Positions 21,873-32,500 of a DNA stretch of 64,000 nucleotides are shown piece by piece. Under the pieces are notes generated by a model. That model searched no databases. It saw nothing but the letters and a program-made list of their open reading frames with translations, and was not told the DNA's origin. Origin of the DNA: Undaria pinnatifida (lineage: Eukaryota; Sar; Phaeophyceae; Laminariales; Alariaceae). The stretch is taken from the NCBI GenBank assembly GCA_012845835.1, contig JABAKD010000019.1, forward strand, positions 9,535,584 to 9,599,583, given 5' to 3'. Position 1 is the first letter of the stretch. Every line of letters begins with the position of its first letter. The position numbers were made by a program, and so were the translations under genes.

Positions 21873-23724
21873 TCACTGTTTCTCGAGGCAAGCCTTAAGC
21901 CTCGTCCTCCAGGCGTCGAAGTCGTACCATCGGAAGAGGTTATAGTCCACCTCGAAGATAGCCCCCACCTGCTCCAGCGTCTCTACGTCCGCATAAAACT
22001 CCGCCCACGCGCACGACCCCCCCTCGAACAAATCTCTCGCACGACGAGGATTAAATTTCCCCGGAATCGTACCGCCTCCTTGCACTGTATCTCCTTTCGC
22101 CCCCGTCTCCCCGCCATCATCACCAACGCCACCAACAATAGTAACGCCCTCACCACCACCACCACTACCACCACCATCATCTCGCAGGCTACTCGACCAT
22201 ACTCCGCCATAGTCGAACTCCATGAAGGCGTTGCTTCCGTCGGGGCCCCATCCTGATGAACCGTACGAGTCCCAGATACCGTCGGGGAGGGACTTGACAA
22301 CTTCCGTCGCCGTTTCCTGCAGTGAGGGGGCGTGTTGCGGGTTTCGTTGTGGGTTTGGCTGTGGGTTTGGTTTGGTTTAGTTTTGGTTTGGGATTGGTTC
22401 TGGCTTTGGTTTGGTTTGTTTCGTTTCGTTTCGTTTCGTTTCGGTTTGGTTTGATTGTGGGTTTGGTTCGGTTTGGTTTTATCAGATTCGCCAGTCGGTT
22501 TTGTGCGTATTGTTAATTAGTTCGCCGGACGGTTGTCTAGGTTGTCGTTGCGCTGATTGGTTGGTTGGTTGGGTGGTTGGTGGGTTGATTGGTGGGTTGG
22601 TTGGTTGGTGTCGGTTGGTGTTGCTTGTTTGTGCGCAGCCACTGCCAAAACAGTAACAATAGACCCGTCGAAGAAAATATTGTACTCCTCGAGGACGCGC
22701 GCGCACGTCTAGCACCCCCAACACCCTGTACGCCCCCCCTCCTCAAACGGCGGACACAAACACGAGCCTAAGCGAGAACCAAAACCAAACAAGCTGAGAA
22801 AAAACAAGAGCGCATCGTCACCTCCAGTCTCTCGAAGGGGATGACCGCGTCCAACGCTGAGTGCCGCGCTCCGCACATGTTCGCCAGCGACCGAAACGGC
22901 GGCGGCGCCCTCCATACGTCGGCCGCCAGCGCGTCCACGAGCTCCCCAAACGTGGGGATAACAAAATCCTCACTCTTATGCTCGTCCCCATCCCCGTCCC
23001 CGCCTCCCTCCCCGCCTCCGCCTCCGTTCCACTTGATCGGGTTCGTAAAAAAAAACGGCAGATTTTTTTCGTCCAGACGGCGGCCATCTTCTCCGCTCCC
23101 TCGCCACTCTCCCCATCCCCCGTCCCCCCCCTCCTCATCCCCCTGAACCTCCTGCCACTCCCACCCCCATTCCAGCTCCTCAATTTCCTCCCGGGACCCT
23201 CCCCGTCTGCTCTCCCAATCTTCGCCTTCCCCACCCCCGTCTCCGGTCCATCTCTCTCCCTCGCGCAGGCCCACCCCCTCCGCCCCGGCCGACACCGCCT
23301 CCACCCCCATCTCCTCGGGGTTTCCACGCTCACCTCGCCATCGCCTTCCCTCCTCTGCACCAATCCACCCTCCTCGCCCATCACCACCACCAACACCGCT
23401 ACCACCGCCATCATCACCACTCTCCTCGGCCCCAGCCCTCAGCCGTCTCCTCCTCCTCCTCCGGTATCGGTGGCCTTGAGACGAAGGCGTTGATACCGAC
23501 GAAGGGGTCAAAATCGACCGCCATGCGCGAACCAAGTCGAGGTAGGCCGACAGCAGCCTCGTCACCGGGTCCCGCACCACCCCTATCTTGATCCAGCCGC
23601 TATCGCCGTCCTTAAAGATGTCTCGCATGAGCTGTCCGTCAGTCACGTCCAGGACAGGCAAGCCCGATAGTTCTCGGTCGAACAGCAGGGACGGGTCATC
23701 GGAAACCGACCAATGCTCCACGCC
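21873..23724 (-). CDS. Carbohydrate-type sulfotransferase, last two exons (5' part not found)
   Basis: Exon 23724-22822 follows a CGAGCAG acceptor and ends GAG|GTGACG; exon 22316-21873 follows CACTGCAG and ends in a stop. The intron is phase 0. The first exon encodes GWIKIGVVRDPVTRLLSAYL, the classical 3'-phosphate-binding motif (R, D, P and the downstream S) of Golgi PAPS-dependent sulfotransferases. It later has FGELVDALAADVW, ANMCGARHSALDAVIPFERL, the conserved C-terminal half. The second exon ends with VGAIFEVDYNLFRWYDFDAW. Between the PAPS motif and FGELVDAL lie about 170 Gly/Glu/Arg-rich low-complexity residues, an unusual expansion or an unrecognised intron. The N-terminal 5'-phosphosulfate loop is not visible upstream, so the 5' end is missing, far away or lost. 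Such enzymes transfer sulfate to polysaccharides; the substrate is unknown. Confidence 0.8.
22340..22625. repeat. GTTTG, GTTTC and GGTT microsatellites in sulfotransferase intron
   Basis: TTTGGTTTGG passes into TTTCGTTTCGTTTCG at about 22425, then (GGTT)n at 22558-22622. All of it lies between the two sulfotransferase exons. Confidence 0.8.
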
Positions 23725-23759
23725 CTGCTCGGGTTATAAAGCACGGTTTTGTCGGAAAT

Positions 23760-24835
23760 AATAACGAGGCGTGTACGGGGGAGCGAAGCGACGGAGGACG
23801 TTTCTTGCCTTGCAAGCCGAAAAAAAAGTCTCTTCATCGCGGCGTGTGCGTACAGGCTTCCCTTGTTTAACTAGTTCCTACAAAAAAACATACCACACGA
23901 TTTTTCTCGGTAAACATACCACACCTCGAACAGATGAGCTATCCCCGCTCGATGATGTAGATCGTTCAGGGAAGATCTGTACGGTCTAGCTCATGCTACC
24001 GGAAGGGGATCCGTAACGTCTGCATCATCTCGGAAGCGTTTAAATGGCTGGGCCTACACTCTAAAAGTGCACTTCCAGCACAACATCCCACGAGGACACA
24101 TTGTACAGGATGCGCTACATATGATCGATATGATCTATATGACCTAGATCGTGACCTGCCCCAGGTGTGAAGCATACGCTACGCACGTGTCGGGTCACAC
24201 ACATCTCCCCAAATATCACAATGAAATCCCGTAAGTTACGAACATATTTCGGAGAAGGCGGCGATTTTATCAACACGGACGAAAACGCTACCGCGTACCG
24301 ATCGAAGAAGCCGCACACGCACGGCCCGCAGACGACAACGCAACCAACTACAAAAAACCACCACCACCACCCCTCCCAACAACTGCAGCGGCAAACACAA
24401 CAAGAACAGCCCAAACAGCAGAAGCAGCAATATCAGTAACACGGGCATACACATGCACACCAAAAATGACGGTATCCCCAACAAAAGCAACATGCATAAC
24501 ATGAACAGAAACAACACCAACAACAAAAACAAGGCCAAAACTGTTCCTGTCATCACCCGACGTATACACAAAAACTTTGTTCACCTCAGAAACGACACCA
24601 GAGCAAAGCCGACCACAGCATCTATCGGAAACCAGAATCAACAACAAAAAAACAAGATTTCCTTCGCACAGAAAGACCAACAGCAAGAAAGCCGCCAGTT
24701 GAATCAACTCTCCGATCAAACGACAACAGCAACAACCCGTCGGGATTACTACTATGACCATCCAATGGGAAAACATCAATAACAAAACACTTTCGTTTTA
24801 TCTGATCGCCCGGCGTAAACCGACACAGAAAACGG
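23760..24835. other. Gene-free DNA, A/C-rich
   Basis: This is upstream of the sulfotransferase exons. Open frames rich in Asn, Gln and Thr occur at 24450-24780 but follow an imperfect CAA/ACA repeat. No 5' exon of the sulfotransferase could be recognised. Confidence 0.4.
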
Positions 24836-24837
24836 CA

Positions 24838-25050
24838 TCAACACCACCACCACCACCGCTATCACCACCACCACAACCATCACCGCTATCACCACCACCA
24901 CCACTACCACCACCACCACCACCGCTACCACCACCACCACCGCTATCACCACCACCACCACCACCATCACCGCTAGCACCACCACCACCACCATCATCAC
25001 CACCACCATCACCGCCACCACCACCACCGCTATCACCACCACCGCTACCA
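24838..25050. repeat. (ACC)n microsatellite
   Basis: About 210 bp of CAC triplets with ATC, GCT and ACT interruptions, directly left of a MITE-A copy. Confidence 0.95.
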
Positions 25051-25062
25051 ATACCAGCTACG

Positions 25063-25317
25063 ACTCGTGCTACGATAGAGGTGCACCATTTTTTTCTGAG
25101 GTTCCCCACTTTCGGAGCTTAAATGCCCTTCTTAACCCAAAAAAATGTTTTTGAACAAAATAAAACCGCTACCAGATGAAAACTTCCACGGCCTAGGTAT
25201 ACAACGAGAATCATGGAGAAAAAAAAAATGGTCTATTTCCGACGATTTGGGGCTAAGTATCTCCATCATTCAGGAACCATTTCAGACCAAAACTGCTACC
25301 TCTACGGTAGCACGTGC
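25063..25317 (+). mobile_element. MITE-A copy inside an (ACC)n tract
   Basis: Ends CTCGTGCTACGATAGAGG and CCTCTACGGTAGCACGTG; interior CTGAGGTTCCCCACTTTCGG, GGCCTAGGTATACAACGAGA and TTTCCGACGATTTGGGG as in other copies. The CAC repeat continues on both sides, so insertion into the microsatellite is likely. Confidence 0.8.
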
Positions 25318-25795
25318 CCTACCACCACCACCACCACCGACAATACCGCCAACATCATCGACAACACCAACTACCATCACCACCAACTACCACCACCACC
25401 AACGCCAGTACCAATTTCGGCGCCAACAAGACCCCTATAAGCATCGGACCACACACCACTACTACCAACGCAGATACCACCACGCCACCACCACCACAAC
25501 CGACACCATCACCACCACCACCACCATCACCACCAACATCACCATCACAACTGCCGCCGAAACCATCACCGCCACCGCCACCAACACCACCACCACCATC
25601 ACCTTCACCAACATCACCACGACACCATCACAACCACCACCACCCACAACAACACAACCACTACCCAGCGACATTAGCATCCAATACCACAACCTTGGCC
25701 ACCACCACCACCACCACCACCCACAACAACACAACCGCCACCACCAACACCACCGCCGCCACCATCACCCAAAGCAAACACCGTTCACCTCACCT
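25318..25795. repeat. (ACC/CAT)n microsatellite, right part
   Basis: Imperfect CACCAC, CATCAC and ACAACAC triplets. The long Thr/His/Pro frames here are by-products. Confidence 0.85.
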
Positions 25796-25939
25796 CCATG
25801 CGTTTAGCAAGCATCCTAAACTGCAACGAGCCGGTGTTGGGCGGGGCACAAAACATCACAGAATGCTTCTTGTTCACGATTGTCTCGGATTCAAACAGCC
25901 ACTGCCGCCTGCTCTCGCCGTGCGGGTGAACATCGTTTC

Positions 25940-26335
25940 GTAATAGTGAGGGAAACAGACAGGAATATGGAGGCGGTAGCACGGGAGCGGGGGGGGGGAG
26001 GTGGAGGGGTCAACAGCACGGTGGGTGCAAGGAAACAAACAGGAAACTGGAGGCGGTAGCAGGGGAGGAGGGTAGGGTGGAGAGTCAATGATCAAAAGTT
26101 ACAGCACGGTGGGTGCACACGCTTGAGTAATTAGGGAAACATACAGGAAAATGGAGGCGGTAGCATTACGGGGGGTAGGGGAATGGGGCACGGGGGGGTC
26201 AACACTCAAGTTACCACGTACGTTACAGCCCGGCGGGACCACAAACTTGAGAAATAGCTGGGGTGCGACACATTCACAAACATGGAAGCAGAAGCAGACG
26301 GGGGGGGTCAATACTCAAGACACAGTACCGGAATG
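25940..26335. repeat. Tandem repeat, unit about 90-115 bp, four copies
   Basis: Each unit contains GGGAAACAGACAGGAA, TGGAGGCGGTAGCA, a G-run, GGTCAACA and ACAGCACGGTGGGTGCA. The last unit is the most diverged. Confidence 0.7.
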
Positions 26336-26734
26336 CCGCAAGCTTTCATTTAGTCTTCGTCCTGTATACGGGGTAGCTAGATCGCGATCCAACGCTCGAA
26401 TCATAGACAAAATTTGGCACTTTTGCTGTCTTCTTACTCTCCTCCCCCCCCCCTTCCCCCCAACGGAGCAAAACAATACGCCCTCACAAACAACACCCCC
26501 CTCCATATTAGATAAACCCCGCGGCAAGCCTCCCCTCCACAAGTGGAAACCTGCAAATCGCACACTAGAAACATAGGTCAGTGTGGCCGGGGCAACCAAA
26601 AAAACTTTACATCCATCAACTATCACAAATTAAGAAGTCAGTTACAAAAACTCCTGCTGCGCAAACTTCCCAGGGATACAGGATACCATCCTAGGATACC
26701 ATCCTAACCTTGCCCCCCGCCCCCCACCAACTGC

Positions 26735-26935
26735 TCGGCATTGTAGAGATGCGAGGGTCTACGGTCGTACAGACTACGGGCACGCATGGTACGATGATTA
26801 CACTCCCCACCCTCCCCGGGCACGCGCGCATCGCGCTTGGTGCAAAACAATGCCTCCCTGCTTGGTGAAAACCCCACGGGTGCTCCGTCCGGGCAAACGC
26901 AATTATAGAGGTGCGAGGGGATTACCCTACAACAC
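26735..26935 (+). repeat. Repeat family E, rearranged partial copy
   Basis: TTGTAGAGATGCGAGGGTCT, GCGCTTGGTGCAAAACAATG and GGTGCTCCGTCCGGGC are family segments. Two copies of the GATGCGAGGG end are present, so this may be two fragments joined through a C-rich junction near 26800-26820. Confidence 0.55.
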
Positions 26936-26944
26936 GCAAGACAA

Positions 26945-27085
26945 CACACTACCCCGGGATGAAATTTGGGGCCTGTTTTCCCCGTAGACCCCTAAACCCA
27001 CTAAAACCCCTATACAAACTTGAAGTAATTTTGTCCCCAAACGGGTTTCCAGCTGCGTTTCCAGCTGCGAAGGCGTCAAACTAGG
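26945..27085. repeat. Dispersed segment also found at 54190-54310
   Basis: CCCCTATACAAACTTGAAGT and TTTTGTCCCCAAACGGGTTT correspond to CCCTATACTAAATCCAAGTA and CTCGTCCCCAAAAACGGGTT at the second site. It lies next to a C/G-run and family E at this site. Confidence 0.5.
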
Positions 27086-27094
27086 GGAAACTAG

Positions 27095-27545
27095 GGGGGG
27101 GGGGTGTACTCAGCTTGTGCATGGCCGTAGCCGTATGACCATAGACCTTTGCATCCCTACTATGCCGGGACGGAGCACGTCGGGTTTTCACCAACCAGGC
27201 AGACATTGCTTGCACCAAGCGCGAAGCGCCGTGAGGTGTTCGGCGAGCCGCATGAAGGGCGAACCGCATCCTTCCAAGAAACGCTCGTAGGACTGACTTC
27301 GGCGCCCTTTGCCTACTTTCTTGCTTATGGATGACAGCGCCAATGAGCTACTTTGTTTTCTGGCGTGGCCACTCCAGACACAGCAATGGGTACTACTGTG
27401 CAACTGCCTCGTGGGTGCCTTACCATACTCACAATACGTTATGCGATCATTCCCCTTGTGCGGATTTGGGATTCTCCACCCCGCACAACACGATTTAACT
27501 CGATAACCATCACGACGACCGCCAATAAACTAGGGGAGGGGGACC
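27095..27545 (-). repeat. Repeat family E, near full-length copy
   Basis: Read on the - strand it runs from GGCGGTCGTCGTGATGG through CACCTCACGGCGCTTCGCGC to GTCATACGGCTACGGCCAT, then TGAGTACACCCCCCCCC. It retains the same 3' C-tract as the copy at 5860. Confidence 0.75.
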
Positions 27546-27766
27546 ACACACAATAAAATGGCGGCTTGGGCTTGGGGAACACGTCGTCGTGACCAATCCA
27601 CCGATGCATCGCTCGGCGCGTGCGCTCTCCCCGTCGAACGGGAAGATTATCCTCACACATAGTCCGCGGGCGCACGTTATCTAGCGTGCTACGAATATAC
27701 GGTATGGTCGTATGGAACACGGCCATGCGTGCTACGATTACACGTAGAGTACTCGTGGTCTCTCTA

Positions 27767-28992
27767 TAGTGCGGTGCCTTGCCAGACGACTAAATGAAGT
27801 AGGACCCCGCACTATCCCTCTATCCCGGCAGAGGGAAAGTGAGGTACCAGGTACCCTGCAGGACGGAGCAAGGTTGTGACAAAGCAAATTATCACCGCAC
27901 TATACCGGGACACCGCACTAAAGGGTACCGCAGATTCTTACTACGGTAGCCCCACCAACTTTTCTTGAACGAAATCGCTGGTTTCGAAACCAGCTCCCGG
28001 CCGGATCTCCTCAAATACGGTGCCCCTTGTCCCCCCGACGTCATCGTTCGATAGCCCTTTGCAAACAAGAAAATGTTTGAGGATTGTGTTTTTCATGGCA
28101 TCCTTTCTCGTGTCGAGCAGCCATGAACCATGACCATGATGATGAAACGTTCGTTAACGAAAATCGCCGGTTTGGGGGGGGGCTATCGTGGTAAGAATCA
28201 GTCCGCACTGACGTGGAACCATGACTGCAACACCCTTTCCCTTAGTGCGGTGCCTTGCCAGACGACGATAACCGCACTAAGGTGGAATCCTGCACTATCC
28301 CGGCAAAGGGACACTAACCTGTACGACGCAGTAAGGTCGTCACAAAGCAATTCTCACCGCACTCAACTGGGGCACCGCAATAAAGGGTGCCGCACTAATG
28401 TGGCACCATGACTGTAACCCCCTTCCCCTTAGTGCCGTGCTTTGACAGATTAGCGCACTACAGTGTCACCCCGCAATATCACGGCAAAGGGACACTACTC
28501 GGTAGGACGGGTCAAGGTCGTGACAAAGCAAATCCTCGAAGCACTAAACCGGGGCACCGCACAAAATGGCACCGCACTATCGCGGGACCATGACTGCACC
28601 CCCCTTTTCCTTAGTGCAGCGCCTTGACAGACGACGATAACCGCACTAAAGTGACATCCTGCACTATCCCGGCAAAGGGACACTACTCTGTAGAACGGAG
28701 CAAGGTAGTGACAAAGCAATTATCACCGCACTAAACTGGAACACCGCACAAAATGGTACCGCACTAACGTTGAACCATGACTGCAACCGCCTTCCCCTTA
28801 GTGCGGTGCCTTGACAGGCGACGATAAGCGCACTAAAGTGGGACCCCGCACTACCCCGGGACGGTGCGATTCGGTATTAATAGTAGCACTCTTTAGGACG
28901 AACAAGGTCGCGACAAAGCAATTCTTCCCTAACTAAACTGGGACACCGCACTACAAGGGTAACGCACTAACGCGGAACCATGACTGTACCCC
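27767..28992. repeat. Satellite array, unit about 187 bp, about six copies
   Basis: Units start near 27767, 28241, 28428, 28610 and 28797 with CTTAGTGCGGTGCCTTGACA. They contain CGCACTA motifs in both orientations, CCCGGCAAAGGGACACTA, GCAAGGTCGTGACAAAGCA and ACCATGACTGCAACC. Excluding a MITE-B inserted in the first unit, the period is 182-187 bp. The numerous CGCACTAA/TTAGTGCG motifs give internal inverted repeats. Confidence 0.85.
27931..28203. mobile_element. MITE-B copy inserted in the satellite
   Basis: Inverted termini GATTCTTACTACGGTAGCCC and GGGGCTATCGTGGTAAGAATC's first 20 bases pair. The satellite text reads GGGTACCGCA before it and CCGCACTGACGTGG after it, so the element interrupts a unit. 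Confidence 0.8.
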
Positions 28993-29239
28993 CCTTCCCC
29001 TCCACGCGTCTTCACCTTGATGCCGATGGGGGGGGCAAGGTGGCAGCGGTTCTCAGCGCCATGTCGTTGGCAGGCAGGCCCGTGGGGGTACAGCTCCAAA
29101 TGTTGTTGTCGCTGATCTTCTTCCTTACCTAACCACACGACGACCACATCAACGCCAACATCGAAATAAACGGCCGCGAAAGTGTCAACGAAAACCGCCG
29201 CCGGCCGCACGGCGAAAGGGGGAAAAAGCAGGCGGACGG

Positions 29240-29500
29240 GTGGGAGGTCGGGGAGGCCGAGGTGATAGGATGGGGGGGGGGGTAGCGGGAGCAGGGAAGG
29301 GGAAGGGGGGTGGGGGGCGGGAGGGGAAGGGGAGAGGAACGGGGAGGGGAAGAGGAAGAGGAAGGGGAAGAGGAAGAGGAAGGGCAAGAGCAAGGGGAAG
29401 GGCAAGAGGAAGGAGACGGAAAGGGCAGGAGGGGAGGGGAAGGGGGAAGGAGGAGGGGGGGAGAGCAGGGAGGAGGGAGGGCGAGGAGTGGTTACTCGAC
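29240..29500. repeat. Purine-rich GGGGA/GGAAGA tract
   Basis: Strand-asymmetric G/A-rich sequence of about 260 bp lying just beyond the 3' end of the exostosin gene. Confidence 0.8.
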
Positions 29501-29583
29501 GCGTTGGAGGCAGCAGGCCGGCTTTCCCGCATGTGAACAAACGTATGCCAGGATGGTCAAGCCCCTGGAGGCGCAAGAACACG

Positions 29584-32500
29584 CTAAAGCATTCCATCGC
29601 AGACTGAGGGGTGGGGAGAGAGGGAGGGTACGTTTCGTCGCGTTTCTCCGAGAAAGCCTCCCACCTTTCTCGTCAACACATCAAAACCGCAAAAGACAGT
29701 CCTCACCGCTTTCAAAAACCTGGTCGACGTGCCCGAGAACGGGAACATGTCGGTCGTCTCAGGGCCCATGGTACTCCCGTACACGATGGACCTTACGCCC
29801 GTCCTCATCCCCCTCCGCACCGTTGCCAGCTGATCGTCCGACCTGAGAGGATGCAACAAGCAGGCACACAGCGCCCATATTTCACCAGCCAATCGGTATT
29901 TAGCCAACAACTTCATCAAGTTAGCTAGTTATTCAGTCAGGCAGTCAGTCAGTCAAATTGTCCTTGAAATAATCAGTCCGTCAGTTCAGTCCGTCAAGTC
30001 AGTCAATGGATCCATCTACCAACCAATCCATTGAACCAAGCGTTCGATCAATCAACCAGTCATTCACATTGACAACCCAACCATTCGTACCAACCAACCA
30101 ACCAAAAAGACGCGTGCTGCGATAGAGCTGGCATGCTTTGGCTACAAAAACGGATACCCTTAGCGCAAATTCCCCCCCCCCCCCCCCATTTTTTCCCCTT
30201 TTTCTATTTTTTTTGCCTAGCCAATGCGTCTGTTCACCGGATTGCACTGCCAGTTTATTCAAAACAGTCCTTTGGTTGGGGCATTGAGCAGTTTATCAAG
30301 CCACCACCCTTGGAAGGACGAAAAAGAGTTAGTGCACCAGCACGGCAGCATGCATCACAAACAAAGCAGACGAAATCAACCAACGTGCAGACCAACCACA
30401 CGAAATATCAACCAACACCAACAAAACCAACCAACGTACCAACCAAAATCAACCAACGTGCAGACCAACCGCTCGAAAAATCAACCAACAGAAAGAAACC
30501 CAACTTAACCACATCATCCCAACAACAACGTGCGGGCCGACCACACGAAACATCAACCAACACAAGAAAAACAACCAGCTTAACCACACCAACCCACCAA
30601 CCTACCAGATAATACGACAAGCACAAGAAAACGGTGCAATTACCAGGAGGAGAGCTCGTTAACCATTGCCGTAACGTTCTCGTGGCTGCCGAAGCCGCCC
30701 ACCGGCGCCACCACAGAGAAGTCAGAGTACTTCAACCCAGTCCTGAAAGAAAACAAAAAACGACGAAAGAGCGAGACCAAACAATTACAAAAGGGTATGG
30801 TATGATGTGATACCGTACGGCCTTATATGGTACGGTATACCTGGTACACACCAGGCACCACATATGGAAGTAATCAGCTGTTTCAACGCTCTCATCGTCT
30901 GTCTTGGCGAGCGGGTTGACGTACGAGAGGTGCGGTCGTCGCGCTTCCGTTTCGGCTAGCCGAGGCATCGGAGGAACGTCGAGAGGTGAGCCTGCCGTAG
31001 CCTGTCGTAGTCAGGCGTTTCGGGCTCGACGTCATGCACCCGTAGAGTGGCGTCTCGATCACGGCTTGCAGCATCCGCGACGTCGGCCGCAAGCGCACAC
31101 CCGGACGGTTTTGCATTTCCATCCTGTACCGCTGGAAGCACGCCCCAGGCTCTCTGAAGACGCCGCGTAATCTCACGAGCTCTTCATCTGTGCTACTAGC
31201 CCCGCCCAAGTACTCAAATTCGATCGTTTGTTCGTATAGCTGGCCGGCTGCAGTGACGGTGGAAGACACCTTACCCCCCGTCTTTTGTTTGCAGGTACAT
31301 TACCACAAAAGCTAATGCCGTGCAGTATCACACGGTATGGTGCACTATCGTATGGTATCAGAACGGTATGCCACAATGTGGTTTCACATGATACAGTACG
31401 GTGCGAAATGGTATTATACGGTAGGCCGTGACTCACTCGACTAAAGAGAGTACTTTCGCATCGGTGGCGAAATCGGCTCATGTGTGGAAGACATGAGCGC
31501 ATATACGAGTTAATACGGTATGGTATGGCATGGTACAAAATTGTATGGTGTCATACGGTATGGCAGAAAACGGTATGATATATGGTATATTCCACGACGG
31601 TTTTGGTATCATACTGTACAACAAACCGCGGTCCACTCTATACCGAACGGGAGGACTCCCACTCCGGTGGCAGCTACGATCGGGATGCGCCCTGAGGCGA
31701 GGGAGACGTACATTTAACCGACAGGCGGTGTGAAATGCAAACGACGTCTAAGGTACTGTATAATCGTACCAGGTACGGATTTGTATAATATCTTATGGGA
31801 TAATATACCATGGCAGCATACAACAGCCGATATATCAGCAATATGGTATGGTACGCAATATGGTACGGTACTCACTCCACGAAGGGTAGGACTTCCGCTT
31901 CCGTGGCGGTAACGATCGGGATGCACCCGGCGGCGAGGGAGTCGTACACTCGGCGGCTGGAGGCCGTGTCTCCCCTTGGGCAGAAGCAAAACCTTCAAAC
32001 GGATAAGCGAAACGAAACGACACGACACGACACGTAACGAACCGAAACGTAAACGGAATAAAACGAAACGAAAAGAGAAAAAAAAGAAACCGTTACCGGA
32101 ACCGAAGGTAACCGAAACGTAGCGAAACGACCCAGCGAAACGAACCGAAACGTACGAACCAGAACGAAACGAAACCACACAGGACAGGTTAGGCCGCGAC
32201 ACGGTGAGCTCAAGGGTGGGATCGACGCGGAGGAACGCAGTACGGCTCTTTTGTGGCGCGGCGGTGTCTCTGCAACTGACGCCAAAAAAATCACGAGGCA
32301 TGTGAAATGTAAAGCAAGGGAAAACGTGCGCTGGCAAGGGCGTACGGCCGAGCGTTCCACACTAAAACCTAGCATTATGGAGTCAGGCAAGGCAAAAAAA
32401 GGCAAAATATGCATGTCTGTCAAGGGGTGAAATAAAAATGCTGTCTCCTGATATTTTCGCCCGGCGTAAACCAACTTCGATCGTGTTCTGTTCGGAGAGC

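Noticed and set aside
24754-25807. Pro-, Thr- and His-rich open frames up to 220 codons
   Set aside because: They follow (ACC)n and (CAT)n tracts and run through a MITE-A copy.
27726-27740. Another MITE-A copy
   Set aside because: Only the terminal motif GCGTGCTACGAT is present, with no family interior.
28929-29230. Possible - strand exon (GLPANDMALRTAATLPPP), briefly compared with dynein heavy chain
   Set aside because: The similarity is a few residues, the frame breaks at a C-run and no splice partner was found.
29650-29835. A smooth + strand frame opposite exostosin exon 5
   Set aside because: The - strand reading joins exon 4 in phase through good splice sites and continues the exostosin C terminus, so the + frame is its shadow.
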